From contig JBBBWG010028999.1 of NCBI GenBank assembly GCA_037176905.1, forward strand, positions 12,947-55,376: a DNA stretch of 42,430 nt, read 5' to 3'. Position numbers and translations under genes: made by a program. Of the stretch, positions 25,015 to 36,988 are shown in pieces. The first letter of the stretch is position 1. Each line of letters opens with the position of its first letter. The DNA comes from Azolla pinnata (Eukaryota > Streptophyta > Polypodiopsida > Salviniales > Salviniaceae). The notes under the pieces were generated by a model. The model saw only the letters and a program-made list of their open reading frames with translations, was not told the origin of the DNA and searched no databases.

Positions 25015-28000
25015 ATGGCACTTGAAGGTTCTCAACCAGTCGACCTTTCCAAGCATCCTTCTGGGATCGTCCCAACTCTACAGTAAGCTTTTCCTTAACG
25101 GTGCTCTGTTTTTGGTATTCTGTATATCGATCTGCTTTGTTTCTATTTCTTTGTGCGCGCAAGAAAGTTCTTCACTTTTTATTCTTCATTCACAGTCTGT
25201 GTGGATTAGTAGCAGCCTACGGTGATTTATAAGAGAAATGAGGTTTTTCTCTACAGAGCTTTCAAACAGATAGATTCCATCTGAATGTGAGCCTGTGTGG
25301 TTTTTTAGCTTAGAAAAATCATAAATTTTGCTCTGGAAACATCAAGCTGTGATTATGCACGGATACGCCGCTGAATTTCTTTCAAAAGCATTAAGAATTA
25401 AGCATATTTTCTGATCTAGATCTCCGTGAAAAGGCCATTTAGCAGTGACAATTGCAGGAATATAGCCCCAAATCTACCTTTGGACGCATTATCCACAAAA
25501 CCGTTTAGTTTCTTTGAAATTTAAGCTAGAAACAGTGAAGCACATTATACTTTTGTTTGTAATAGTTTGCGTTTATGGACTGGAGAACGCTTTGCAAATC
25601 CGTTTATCTCATTGCCTGTAAAAGCAACCGTTGGGGTTAGAAACTGCTGTGTAAACCAAAAACCTGTAGTCTTTTCTCCCTTTTAGGCTGATAGAAGCCT
25701 CAACTATGTGCTAATTTTAGCTTTTATTGTATTTCTTCTTATTTTTCGCATTGCAACATGGAAACCTCTGCTATTTCCCAAACTTGTACATTCCAGTCTG
25801 GAGTTCCATGATGTCTTTGGTTATTATTGCAATGTAATTTTTTCTGTCGTATGATCTAATTTAAGGCAGTTGTGTTGCACGGTATAATCTTGTCTATTGA
25901 GAAGAACTCAGAGAAGTTATTGTTTCATTGTGTTTATGCAATAACTTGTTTGTGTTGTGCTCTGCGTTTGTATGTATTAAGGTTTGAGGAGGTTCTAGAG
26001 AATGTATTTACAGAGGTTAGGGTTCTTTTTATGTGTAAATATTAGTGGAGCTTCTGGAATGTATATTTCTACCGAGGGCTGGATTATATCTATAATAAAT
26101 ATTAGGGAAGGTTCTGGTAATGTGCGGTTTTACCAAGGCTGGTGCTATTTATGTACATAGGTTAGGGTCTGTATGTATTGAGGTTAGGTTTGTAGTAAGG
26201 TTAGGAGAGGTTCTAAGTTGCGTGTTTAGGTTAGTCTTAACACCCAAACCTAGAACCTCCTGATATTTGCTACAGAGGTTCTAGATTGTGTATTGAGTTT
26301 AGGGTAGTTCTTATACATAAGTTCAGAAAAGATTCCATATGTTGTATATTTACCAGATGTGTATCATAGATGGTATTCGCCTCTGAGAAGCCATCTTTTT
26401 CTTTGTTTTAAATGCAAGTCAACTATTTTCAGACAAAAGAAAGTCTGGATAGCCACTTTGTTCTTTGTATTGAGGTGAAGGTACTATTATCTATTAAAAT
26501 TCAAACTCTGTATGGATACTCATCATCTATTAATGATGTGTGTACTATGCACGTACACTCTCACAGACATGTATCCACATGTGCAATATATATTTGCACA
26601 TGTATATACATATATATGTGTGTGTCAATTGTATCCTATGGAAGTGTGATAAGAAGACTGGTTTATGCTCTGCAGAAATATAGTTTCTACAGTGAACATG
26701 GATTGTCGGTTGGACTTGAAAACTATAGCCTTACATGCCAGAAATGCTGAATACAACCCAAAGGTAAATATTACTTTGTCTTCTTTCCCTATTCACGCCA
26801 GTTTGATTAAGTTGTACTGTAGCTCCTTTATTTGTTTTATAATTTGTGTTCTCGTTTTCGTTCTCATCTTAGTATCATGGTTCCATCATTGCTTTTACAT
26901 ATTGGTTTATTTCTGTCTGTATTAGGGATTTTAAACTTTGCTTCTTACTCTCCTTCTGCAGCGTTTTGCTGCTGTCATCATGCGAATCAGGGATCCTAAG
27001 ACGACTGCTTTGATCTTTGCTTCAGGAAAAATGGTAAAAACTTGCATTTGCAGAATGAATTCAAATGACAATAGTACAAGGCTTCCGTTGTTAGTCACTA
27101 CTTTTGTAGTTCTGGGATAACTTTGTGAGTCCATGTTCTGGCTGATGATATGCTGTAGTTCAATTGTCTGACTTACAGCCCTGATTGATCAAGTTAAAGT
27201 TAGTGGTAGTATACTGCATTTGTGGTGATCCAACCATTCAGTTCTAGACACCTGCATGTGTTTCCTGACCTGATTTCTAGGGGTTTTATCTTCTAGTAAT
27301 GCCCTGGCATTGTTGGACTCTTTCTGGTTGTGTGCGGTGGATATTAAACTGGTAACCTTATGAACACATAATGAGTGGGCACATCTTTATTCCTACAAAT
27401 CCATAAGTTCTCTTCTAGCACATTTACTTTTTGGAAAGTAATTTTCTTCATGAAGTCATGGACACTTAATAATTGACAATCTCTAATGCTACAAAAATTT
27501 TACTCCAACATTTCTTGGAGGATTATAGAAGTTTGTACTTTCTTCACTCCACCCAATGGAGACAGGGCTCTCAGTAAAGGTTTTAGGTGGGATGTGGCTT
27601 GCAGAGTGTGTATTTCATCATAAAAATGCTTGAATACCTATTATCTTCTGTCTGTATCTATCTTATACTTTATTTGGTTTCTTATGGCTTTCTGCTAAAT
27701 GTATGTTGAATGGCATAATGCTTACCTCTCGAGTTCCAATCATGACTCTAGCATCCAAGTCTGTTATGCACAACGCAAAACTTCTGTTGAATTCTTGAAG
27801 CATCTTCAGTTGTTTTAGCAACATTGTTTTGCAGGTCTGTACTGGAGCCAAGAGCGAGCAACAGTCAAAACTGGCAGCAAGAAAGGTATTTTTTCATCTT
27901 ATATCATTAAGTGTTCAGTCTGACTGCTTTAGGGCAATTGTTTTTTGATGTTGTTCTAAGTTTCTCTCTATGGGATGAAAACCTGATGGTTCTTAGTCAT

Positions 28001-29976
28001 GTGATGCCAAACTATTGGAAATTCTTTATTTTTTTGAAGTTCATTAACAGAACTGTTTTCCTGGCTACAATGAGGTTGTCTGTTTGCTCTATTGTGCTAT
28101 ACGTAAAGTAGTGTACATAGTGTACCTCTGTGAATTGACTGGCCACAATAGATGTTTGTGCTTTATGGTTTTGTTCAAAGTTTCATTTTTTTATAAGGTT
28201 TGCCTCAGTAAGTTTCTGTACTCATGTGAAACACAGCAAGTGATATCTCAGAGGATTAATAATGAGGATTAAAAGGTTGTTCGATATAAGCCAGTAATAA
28301 ACAGGGATACTTGCAAACACCTCTGTGATATCTAGGAGAATTAAACTGTAGTTGAATATGAGCCTATAATAAATAGAAGATATACAAAGTCCTGCAGTGC
28401 AAGATTTGAGACTGTCTGTTGTATGCTGTGAACCTTTTGTATCATGCTGAAATACTGGCATGAGAATGATACCATTCTTAAATAGGACAAGGCTATTATA
28501 TAAACCACTTCATGTTTATTTCCTTAATTCTTAAATTTTCCCTGCTAGCCTTACTTGAGCATGTTGCTTACACCTCCACATCTCTTATGTTTATCTCTTA
28601 TTTCTTAATTATTCCCGTCTAGTCTTTTTCTAGTTTATGTGGCTTAGGTCCAGGTTCAGGCATGTTGTATGTATGCTAGTGCAGATGTATGGCGAAAGGT
28701 TGAATTAGAGAGGTTAGAGCATGGTAGCTGGAAAGAGGAAAAAGTGTAGCCCAACAGGAGTTGAATTTTATCAGAATCCTTAGTTATAATTGGGTGCTCA
28801 AAGGTGGTTTTTGTAATTATAATCATTCTATTGTATGGTACTCCAATGGCTGGAGGCAGGTTCAGCTCAGTAGGTATGGAAAATTTTTGGAGGAATCCTC
28901 CTGGATTTGTATCCATGAAAACACTCGTCAACACTATTCTCTTTCTCTAGCATGTGGAAGTCATTGAGCCGTTTTAATCCTGCAAATCTGGTGTTTTATG
29001 TACTGACTAATGAGGCATTACGAACTTATGTTTATGATATTGTATACAGTATGCTCGCATTATCCAGAAACTTGGTTTTCCAGCCCAGTTCAAGGTATTT
29101 TATATGATTTCACATACGTGACAAGGTTTACCTTACATGGGATTGAATGCAAGGTTGAACTCTGACCTTCTATTTGATTTCCTTTACTAAACAGGATTTT
29201 AAAATTCAGAATATTGTGGGATCATGTGATGTGAAGTTCCCAATTCGGCTTGAAGGTTTAGCCTATGCTCATGGACACTTCTCAAGTGTAAGTTCTATGA
29301 TGTGCATTAATCGGACAAGTGGTGATATGCGAAGATAAAATGTGTTTGCCATTGTTTTTAATGGAAAAGTAACTCTGTTGCAGTATGAGCCAGAGCTGTT
29401 CCCAGGACTCATCTACCGAATGAAGCAACCAAAGATTGTGCTGCTTATTTTTGTCTCTGGAAAGATTGTTCTTACGGGTGCTAAGGTATTGGGGCAGATC
29501 TTCAGCCCCTGCAATGCTAGTCAAACGTATACTAGCCTCTGCTTTAACCTGAATTGAAAATGTGGTTCAGGTCAGGGATGAGATCTACGAAGCATTTGAG
29601 AATATCTACCCTGTGCTGACAGAGTTCCGGAAAATACAGCAATGGTAATTTTTTTCAGTCATTGATTGGAAATGATTTCCAAATTTGTTTATTTCAATGC
29701 TGATAGGCAAACATGTCCCTGTAGAAAATTGAAGAGTAAAGCTATACTCCCTTTGCCTGTAGTAGAAAAGTTTTACTCTGGTGCCTGTAGTATGCTTTAT
29801 GCATTTCGTTGGTCTTATGTTTTGCTTCGATCTAGCGTGGGAGGGATGTCTTGTACAGATCGTTGATTTTGTTACTTTTCTTTCTTTAAACGATTTCTGA
29901 TGTTTGGTACTAGCATTTCTTCGAATTGTTGGGCTAGATGTTCTAACAATCTCTTTTTGCTTTTTTGTCTTGTAGA
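25015..29976 (+). CDS. TBP: TATA-binding protein (TBP), 9 exons
   Basis: General transcription factor that binds the TATA box as the core of TFIID and also serves RNA polymerases I and III. Exons: 25015-25082, 26676-26763, 26962-27033, 27835-27885, 29050-29094, 29195-29287, 29384-29485, 29571-29644, and 29976 onward. All introns are GT-AG. The product is 197 residues against about 200 in other plants. It has the short plant N-terminal tail ([15 protein letters not shown]) and the two imperfect saddle repeats. All four DNA-intercalating phenylalanines are present: F54 in RFAAV, F71 in LIFASG, F145 in ELFPG and F162 in LIFVSG. The stop codon is split: TG ends exon 8 and A begins exon 9, so the protein ends FRKIQQ. 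If that intron were retained, only one Trp would be added before a stop. Unusual positions are [11 protein letters not shown] and AHGHFSS. The gene looks complete and functional. Confidence 0.97.
25980..26310. repeat. Degenerate tandem repeat in TBP intron 1
   Basis: Words such as AGGTTCTAGA, GAGGTTAGGG and ATGTATTTAC recur every 60-70 bp or so through this part of the 1.6 kb first intron. The copies are quite diverged. Near 26210-26260 two of them face each other (AGGTTCTA and TAGAACCT). Confidence 0.5.
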
Positions 29977-30440
29977 TGCAATATATACTCTGGTGATATG
30001 GTCTGGTGAACAGGAGAAGAGGGTAAAAGCGTGTGCAACTGAATGACTCTGGGTATACTTTTCTTTCTGGAGAAAGATTGAGACTGGAGCCTGTGGTGAA
30101 CAGCGTTACACACTGGTTTCATAACATAAATTCATTCGCAACTGTGTGGGGACTGGAAAGAAAGACTATGCATCCGAACTGGTTTTGTTGAATTCCATAG
30201 CTTCTTTTTCCTAGGGTTGTTTTTGCTGCAAGAATTTTGTGATAGATTCACACAGTTTTTTATCAAAGAATCTCGGGGAACGCTCTTTTTTATCTTAAGA
30301 AAAGAAAGAAAGAAAGCAAAAAAAAAAGGTTTTTTTTTTAAAGGAAAAAATGATCATCTCTAGTTTATGCTTGTATCACAAAACCAGAGAGAAGGGAACG
30401 AGCGTGCTGTGCTCGTGTGGCTGGTTCAATGGATTGAAAA
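29977..30440 (+). other. TBP 3' UTR and downstream flank
   Basis: Exon 9 carries the last base of the stop codon and then the 3' UTR. No canonical AATAAA is obvious. An A-rich then T-rich stretch at about 30300-30345 may mark the end of the transcription unit. Confidence 0.5.
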
Positions 30441-31110
30441 GATTAAAATGTATATAAGTCAATCTTCTTTGTACTCTTTGCTTCACCATGTGGGTGGTGA
30501 AAAATCCTTTGGAAGGAGGTATGTGTTTTTGGTGCTGTGTTTATTGGAGTGCCAAATTGTGGGAAATTTGGCCCAGATTTTGTACTTTTGTCTAAAGCAA
30601 CATAACCCATAAAATGTATATAGTCGAGTCTCCTTTGTACTCTTTGATTCACCATGTGGGTGGTGAAAAATCCTTTGGATAGGTGAATGGATGTGTTTAG
30701 TGTTCTTATTGGAGAGCAAAATTGTGAGAAATTTAGCCTTTGTGAGAAATTTAGCCTAGATTTTGGGCTGTCTAAATCAATACAGCCAGCCCCATAAACT
30801 CTGTCTGATCTATTGGTGTAATTTTTTGTGCAGCTGGGAAGGAAAGGTACATGTTCATTGCTGTGTTAAGTTCTCATGGCTTCTAACTTTTTTGCAAAGG
30901 CTCAAACATCTGCCAAACTGTGGGAAATTGGGCCTAGATTTTGGACTGTCTAAATCAATATATAACCCATAAACTTTCTGGCTGATCTACTGATGAAATT
31001 TTTTTGCAGTTGGGAAGGAAAGATGCATGCTCATCGCGGTGTTTGGCTCTCATGGCTTCCAACTCCAAAATGGTTGAGTTCTTCACAAAGGCTCAAATAT
31101 CTGCAGAAGA
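30441..31110. repeat. Nested local duplications downstream of TBP
   Basis: A block of about 165 bp at 30441-30610 is repeated at 30611-30790. Both copies have the word CACCATGTGGGTGGTGAAAA and a GGGAAATTTGG-type segment. The end of the second copy runs into another unit (CAGCTGGGAAGGAAAG then TCTCATGGCTTC). That unit recurs at about 30919-31060 together with TGTGGGAAATTGGGCC. Roughly three partly overlapping copies result. The source unit is not recognised. It may be a decayed transposable element. Confidence 0.75.
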
Positions 31111-31663
31111 TTGCTTGCATATTTGGCAGTTTAGCAAGATGTGTGTGTGTGTATATATATATGTAAAGAAGCCTCTAACATGTATAAAACAATCTTACCG
31201 TATCTCGCTTCCTTACGAATAATAAATCGAAAACTTGAAGCATTATACTTAGAAGATTCGTGCTTCATCATTCGTATATTCGCGTTTGATATTCTTGGCG
31301 AACGTATATTTTTGAAGAAGATATTGCTAGCAAGCAACAAAAGGGTTGTGGAAAAACCCTAATAGTCTGTGTCGATATGCCTACCATCAATCAACAACTG
31401 AGGTTTTTTTTCTATTTTGCAAAAGATTTCGCGGTGTTTTTGCACCGTGCATCATTGTTTGAGATGGGCAAGAATGCTGAAAAATATGAGTTCTCTGCGC
31501 CGACGGATACACTGCTTAGAGATTAGTCTGTTCAAGCCTCTCCGATTAGTCTTTACGGATTTGTTACGCAAAGACGAAAGCGAATGAGCACCTCCGATTT
31601 ATACAAGTGAGAGTTGGCGCTTCGATATTATGTAGCTACTAAAAAAATGCAGCAAGCTTAGGA
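31111..31663. other. Intergenic, no gene seen
   Basis: A short (TG)n(TA)n run lies at about 31141-31162. Otherwise this is unremarkable AT-rich sequence between the duplicated block and the telomeric-repeat block. Confidence 0.5.
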
Positions 31664-32550
31664 GCCTCAACCCTAAGCCCTAAACCTTCTAAACCCTCGA
31701 AACTGTAAGTCCTAAACCTCCTAAACATCCTAAACCCTCTAAACCCTAAACCTTCTAAGCCCTAAACCTTGAACCCTATAACATTATTCGATGCAATGGA
31801 AATAAGACAAATCCCTAAACCCTAAACCCTCTAAACCCTAAACCTCGTGAGCCCTAAACCTTTGAACCCCATGTAGCAGAGCTCTTCTAACACTATTTAG
31901 AGCTCTTCTAACACTATTTGATGCAATGGAAATAAGACAGATCCTAAACCCTAAACCCTTGAACGCCATGTAGCAGAGCTCTTCTAACACCATTTGATGC
32001 AATGGAAATAAGACAGATCCTAAACCCTAAACCCTCTAAACCCTCAACCTCCTGAGCCCTAAACCTTGAACCCCATGTAGCAGAGCTCTTCTAACACCAT
32101 TTGATGCAATGGAAATAAGACAGATCCTAAACCCTAAAACCCTCCAAACCCTAAACCTTCGTAGCCCTAAACCTTGAACCCCAAGTAGGAGAGCGCTTCT
32201 AACATCGTTTGATGCAATGCAAATAAGACAGATCCTAAACCCTAAACCCCTGAACAACTCCAAACCCTAAACAACCCTTAATTAACCCTAAACCCCTAAA
32301 CCCTAAACAACCTTAAACAACCCTAAACAATCCTAAACAACCCTAAACAACGCTAAACCCTAAACAACCCTTAACTAACCCTAAGCCCCTAAACCCTAAA
32401 CAATCTTAACCCTTAACCATAACCCTAAACCCTAAACCCTAAACCCTAAACAACCCTTAATTAACCCTAAGCCCCTGAACCCTAAACAACCTTAACCCTT
32501 AACCCTAAACCCTAAACCCTAAACGACCCACAACCCTTAACCCTAAATCC
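31664..32550. repeat. Interstitial telomeric-repeat block with interspersed unit
   Basis: CCCTAAA (plant telomere repeat, C strand in this orientation) and variants such as CCCTAAG, CCTAAACAA and CCCTTAA fill about 900 bp. In the left half they alternate with a non-telomeric unit containing ATGTAGCAGAGCTCTTCTAA and GCAATGGAAATAAGACA. The latter word occurs at about 31793, 31923, 31999, 32106 and 32214 (the last with one change), at spacings of 76-130 bp. In the right half the telomeric words run nearly alone. The degeneracy says it is not a present-day chromosome end. Confidence 0.92.
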
Positions 32551-33482
32551 TCTTCCTTCCTGTGATCGATCCGTTCCCTGTCACGCCATTCTTCCTAGCT
32601 ACAGTGTTTTGCTTTCCCGGGGTCTTTCTCCGACTCTGCTGCCCGTTTCGTGATCTTCCCAGGGTTTGCTGTGGGTCCGTTTCGCCATAGACATCTCTCA
32701 GAGGTTCGTTTCTTTCCTTCCTCTTCTTCGTCTTCTTAATCCTCCTCATTCTTCTTGCCCTTTCGTGAATCTCTGTATCTTTCTGTGTTCAGATTTCCTC
32801 TTTTCACTCGAGATATGTATTCTAACACTGCATACACACATATGGATATATTCCTTTTCTGAGGAATTTCTTCTCAATGCTCTGTAGCAATGTCTCTTTG
32901 CTCCTGTTTCGTCTCTTTCTAGCTTCTCGCTTACCTTGTTTATGTTTGCAAAAGGTTTTCTGGGGTTTTTCTTACACTGAGTGGAAGAGATTTGGAGCTG
33001 GATTTAATCCTCCAGATTTTCTTCTTCTTCTGGTCGTAATTTGCTGGACATTTTTTACGGTTTTCATGGTCTGTTCCTTTTAATCGATCTACTGTTCGAG
33101 ACTCTACAGGTTTTCTCTTGGTTTCGTACGCAATTGAAGTGAATTCGATTCTTCTCTTTTTCGAAAGTTTTGTTTGCAAATTTCGTTCAACAAATTGTTC
33201 CACTGAATGTCGGTTCAGTGATTGATTTGTTTGCAGATCTTTCGGTTTTATGTATTACTCTGCTCGTACCATTTTAGGACTTAATTTTCTGGTTTTTAAT
33301 CTGCCTAAGGCCTCTGTTTCGTATGCTGACTTCTGCTCAAGATCTGTTATCTCTGTGCAATTTCATTCGTTCTTATTCTTCTTCTTCCTCTTCTTTGGAA
33401 TGAATTTGTCTTTTAGGTTTCTGGAAATAGCTGGTTTTTATTGACACGAAGATAAATAGATAATAGACAGACAAAGAGACAT
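32551..33482 (+). other. Promoter and leader region of acidic-tail gene
   Basis: Pyrimidine-rich, T-rich sequence separates the telomeric block from the start codon of the acidic protein gene. It probably carries the promoter and 5' UTR, and possibly a 5'-UTR intron: TCTCAG at about 32696 and other acceptor-like sites are present. No coding region is supported. Confidence 0.45.
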
Positions 33483-34446
33483 ATGGTGGAAAGTATGGAG
33501 ATTGAGAGTATATTTCCATGCGTGATTGAGGGAGACCTTCTGTACAATATCTACTTCAAAGCTGTGGTCGAAACCCTAGCAGCAGTGCAAGCCATATGCA
33601 TGGCAGTTTACCCACTATTGGGGTCCGAAAGCTGCATACTGGACAAAGTGGTGAGTTTGTTGAGAATCTACTGCTGTATATTTTTCTTGAGAGACAAGTT
33701 ATGTTGTGTTTGGGTGATGGTAATGGTTCCATTGTGATGTGGGGATGTTGATAGTGGTGGTGGTGGTGATGGAAAGTAGGGAAAATTGAGATGAAATGGT
33801 CTGTGGTATACCTTAGGTATGTGAAAAGTAGGTATGGGATTTACATTGAGATAGATAGTTGATAGAGTGGCCATCTTTAGTGTGCAGTGAAGCCTTGTGT
33901 ACAAAACATGTGTATAGATAATGTTCGGATTTGTTGCTTTCGAGTTTTGAGAGAACGTGTGATATGATTTTATTTGGAGTTATGATCAGTGTTAGAAGCA
34001 ATGTTTTATTCGGCGCTGTGGTCTTATTTGAATATTTTAATTTACTTTCTCTATATCATTGTATCTCGAGTGTCTATGGGTTGAGCCAAACATGTCTTTA
34101 TTGTTCCCAAGATTTCTTTTAAGCTTTAAGCATCTACAAGTAAAGTATTCCTTACACTTGACCTCTATTTGAACATAAAATATTTAGTTTACTCTCCCAA
34201 GGGATTCCAACAACTCAACCTCTCTCAATCTCTGGTTGATAGGGTGGGTGGGGAAGTTGACTAATAACTATTGGTAATGCATGTGGTAAGAAAACGATTT
34301 AAGTATTTATGTTTTTCGATAAAGCTAAACTCTTTCAAATGCATAACATGTAGTTTCCTATATATTGTAAAGGCGTCATGTGATAATCTGCTCTGATTTC
34401 CTGCTTATTATTAGGTGAAAGATTATTGTTTACAAAAGAGCTTCTA

Positions 34447-34484
<38 letters not shown>

Positions 34485-36925
34485 GCAACTCTTCTCTTTT
34501 TTATTTTGTCCACTCATTCACTTACCCATTATGCATACAATAGTTTTACCTTAGAGAGAACAAACTGAGAGGGAATATTCCTGTTTATAAGCTCTCTTTC
34601 AACCCCTTCACTTATCATCTGATTCTATTACACAATCAAATAGTTTTCCATGAGAGAAAGAGAGAAAGAAATATTGGCATGTCCGTGGATCGTTATGGCC
34701 CATGAGATAGAGCTGATCATCATGTGTCTGATCATCTATCATGAGAGTATAATATTGTTTGTGCATCTAATCATATAATGCTTGTATAAGTTGTGACAAA
34801 GAGATAGACAAAAGATCATGCTACATGGTGTTTAGAGAGCTAATAATATTAATAAATGTAATATACACGGGAGGATCCAAGTCTTTTAAAGAGAAGCTAG
34901 AGAATAAAAGGGGTGGATTGTTATGTGATTGCCCTTCATTGTAGTCCAACCATATCTCTTAGGCATGGAAGTTCTGGCTGTCTAATCTTTTAAATATATC
35001 TGTGATGACATCAAGCAACATTAGAACCAAACATCTGTGATAGTCCTTATAGCTCTTTTACTCTCCTCTTCTGCATGTGAGAGGCTTAATGTAATGGGTG
35101 TATTAATGTTCATAGTAATTCTTACTCTTTGAAAGAAGGTATAGTAAGTTGTTCGTCAGGTTCAGTATGCGAGCTGAGATCTTCCATCAAACACTCTTTA
35201 TATGTTTTAAGCTCAATTTTTTGAACTTCGTGGAGTTCATCATGTGTGAAGAATATCTTTATATGCTCTTTTATTATCTATATAGGTTGGGCATCGACAC
35301 AGAACATGTTCTTAACATTACAAGTCTTATTAACTTAACTTACATAGCCTATATTCCCTAGAAATTGTAGCAATGCCTCGAATCTCAATCTCTAATTGGT
35401 GAGATGAAACTCGAAGGTCACCAATAGCAACTTAAGTTCACGTGGTCATATGTAAGGCCAGTACCAATAAGCCTTCTCTTTAGAATGAGGCCATATATGA
35501 TTCTGAGATCAATGTTATCCATTTGCTTGATTTCAGGCTCCATAACTTTGGCAAGTAGTATAGTGTCAAACCTAAGGTACTTCACCTAGTATTGAGCCTT
35601 TATTTCATGCATATCTTTACAAATAAAAAATATGTTTTTAAACTTGAAATTGTCCCAAAGGTTTGAACTTGCTACGTTCTTTGAGCTCCTTTTCTTATAG
35701 CATATTTCTTAATATCTTGCATCCAAATGGAGCACGAAATTCTTGTTTCCAATACGATTCTATGAAGTCAATGTGAAGACCCTCTTGGACCAAAGCATGT
35801 ATATATAACAATCCGTTCCGTGTCCATACTCTGAATTGAGAGTGATCTAGGCCGAAAAAGTAAGAGTATATATAGTGTCTATTGCTTGAATCGCAAAAAA
35901 TCTATAATAACGAACGTTTAAACATTTTCAAACCTTTATAAGAGGACATGCAAATATTGCACTCTATATTTCTCTGTGAGATTGAAGTATGATGACTGCG
36001 TTTTTTTATGGTAATTTCTTCATTGTCGGCTTCGTTTACAAACTTGATATTCATGAGTCCCCGTTCATTATTGCATATTGACCGAATAGAGTTGCTGAGA
36101 TTGAGCATCACTCTCAATACAAATAGTGAGATTTTATTGTCCATATGCACACAACATATTACCTTTTCTTACACTCTGAGTTCTTCAATTGTCTCCAGAA
36201 TACAGTGCTTTCTCGTCCAGTTAGAGAAATTGTTGTGAAACTTTTTATATTCTTTTTAGCTACTTGAAAGTTTAGTACATGCACGTGCTTTCTGCAAGTA
36301 AACTTTTTGTGCTCATGAAAGGCATTTGATGTTTTGCTTTAATAACATTTAAACTCAGTTAAACTATTTTTTCTTTGTATTTGCATTTTTGGTGTTTTTG
36401 AAAGCGTTTTCTCTAGCAAAAAGCATTTTCTTGTGCTTAAGAAAATCCCTTTCTTGATGTTTTCATCGAAGAACTTTTAAAGCAAAAAGCATCTGGAAAT
36501 AAATGGGTGCTCTTGAAAGGTCTATATATGGTCAAATAAGGCCTACCATTGAAGAACTTTTCATACTCAGTAAACTTTGAGGTATTGAAATTGGCCAAGT
36601 GAGAATGTATATATGTGATCAAGAATGCTCATGTCAACTAGAGTATGGTTGATCGCATTATTTTTGTTGGCTTTTCATCACGTAAAATCATTGGAGTTTT
36701 GTCATGGAGATATCACTTGCAATAAGCATTCTGTTGCTATTGCACATTTATACAAGTGATTTCTCATATTTATCCAGATCCTTTTTATCCATAGAATAGA
36801 GGCTATGCATTTGTATATTTTCTTGCATCCTTGAGATATATGCAGTGAAGTGTTGTGCATCATCTTGCAAACTTCTTTTATGAGTGTTCGTGTCATAAAC
36901 AATTATGACTTCTCCCTTGGCTATG

Positions 36926-36988
<63 letters not shown>

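Noticed and set aside
32036-32263. 75-codon minus-strand frame in the telomeric block
   Set aside because: Its sequence repeats with the telomeric compound unit. It is a repeat artefact.
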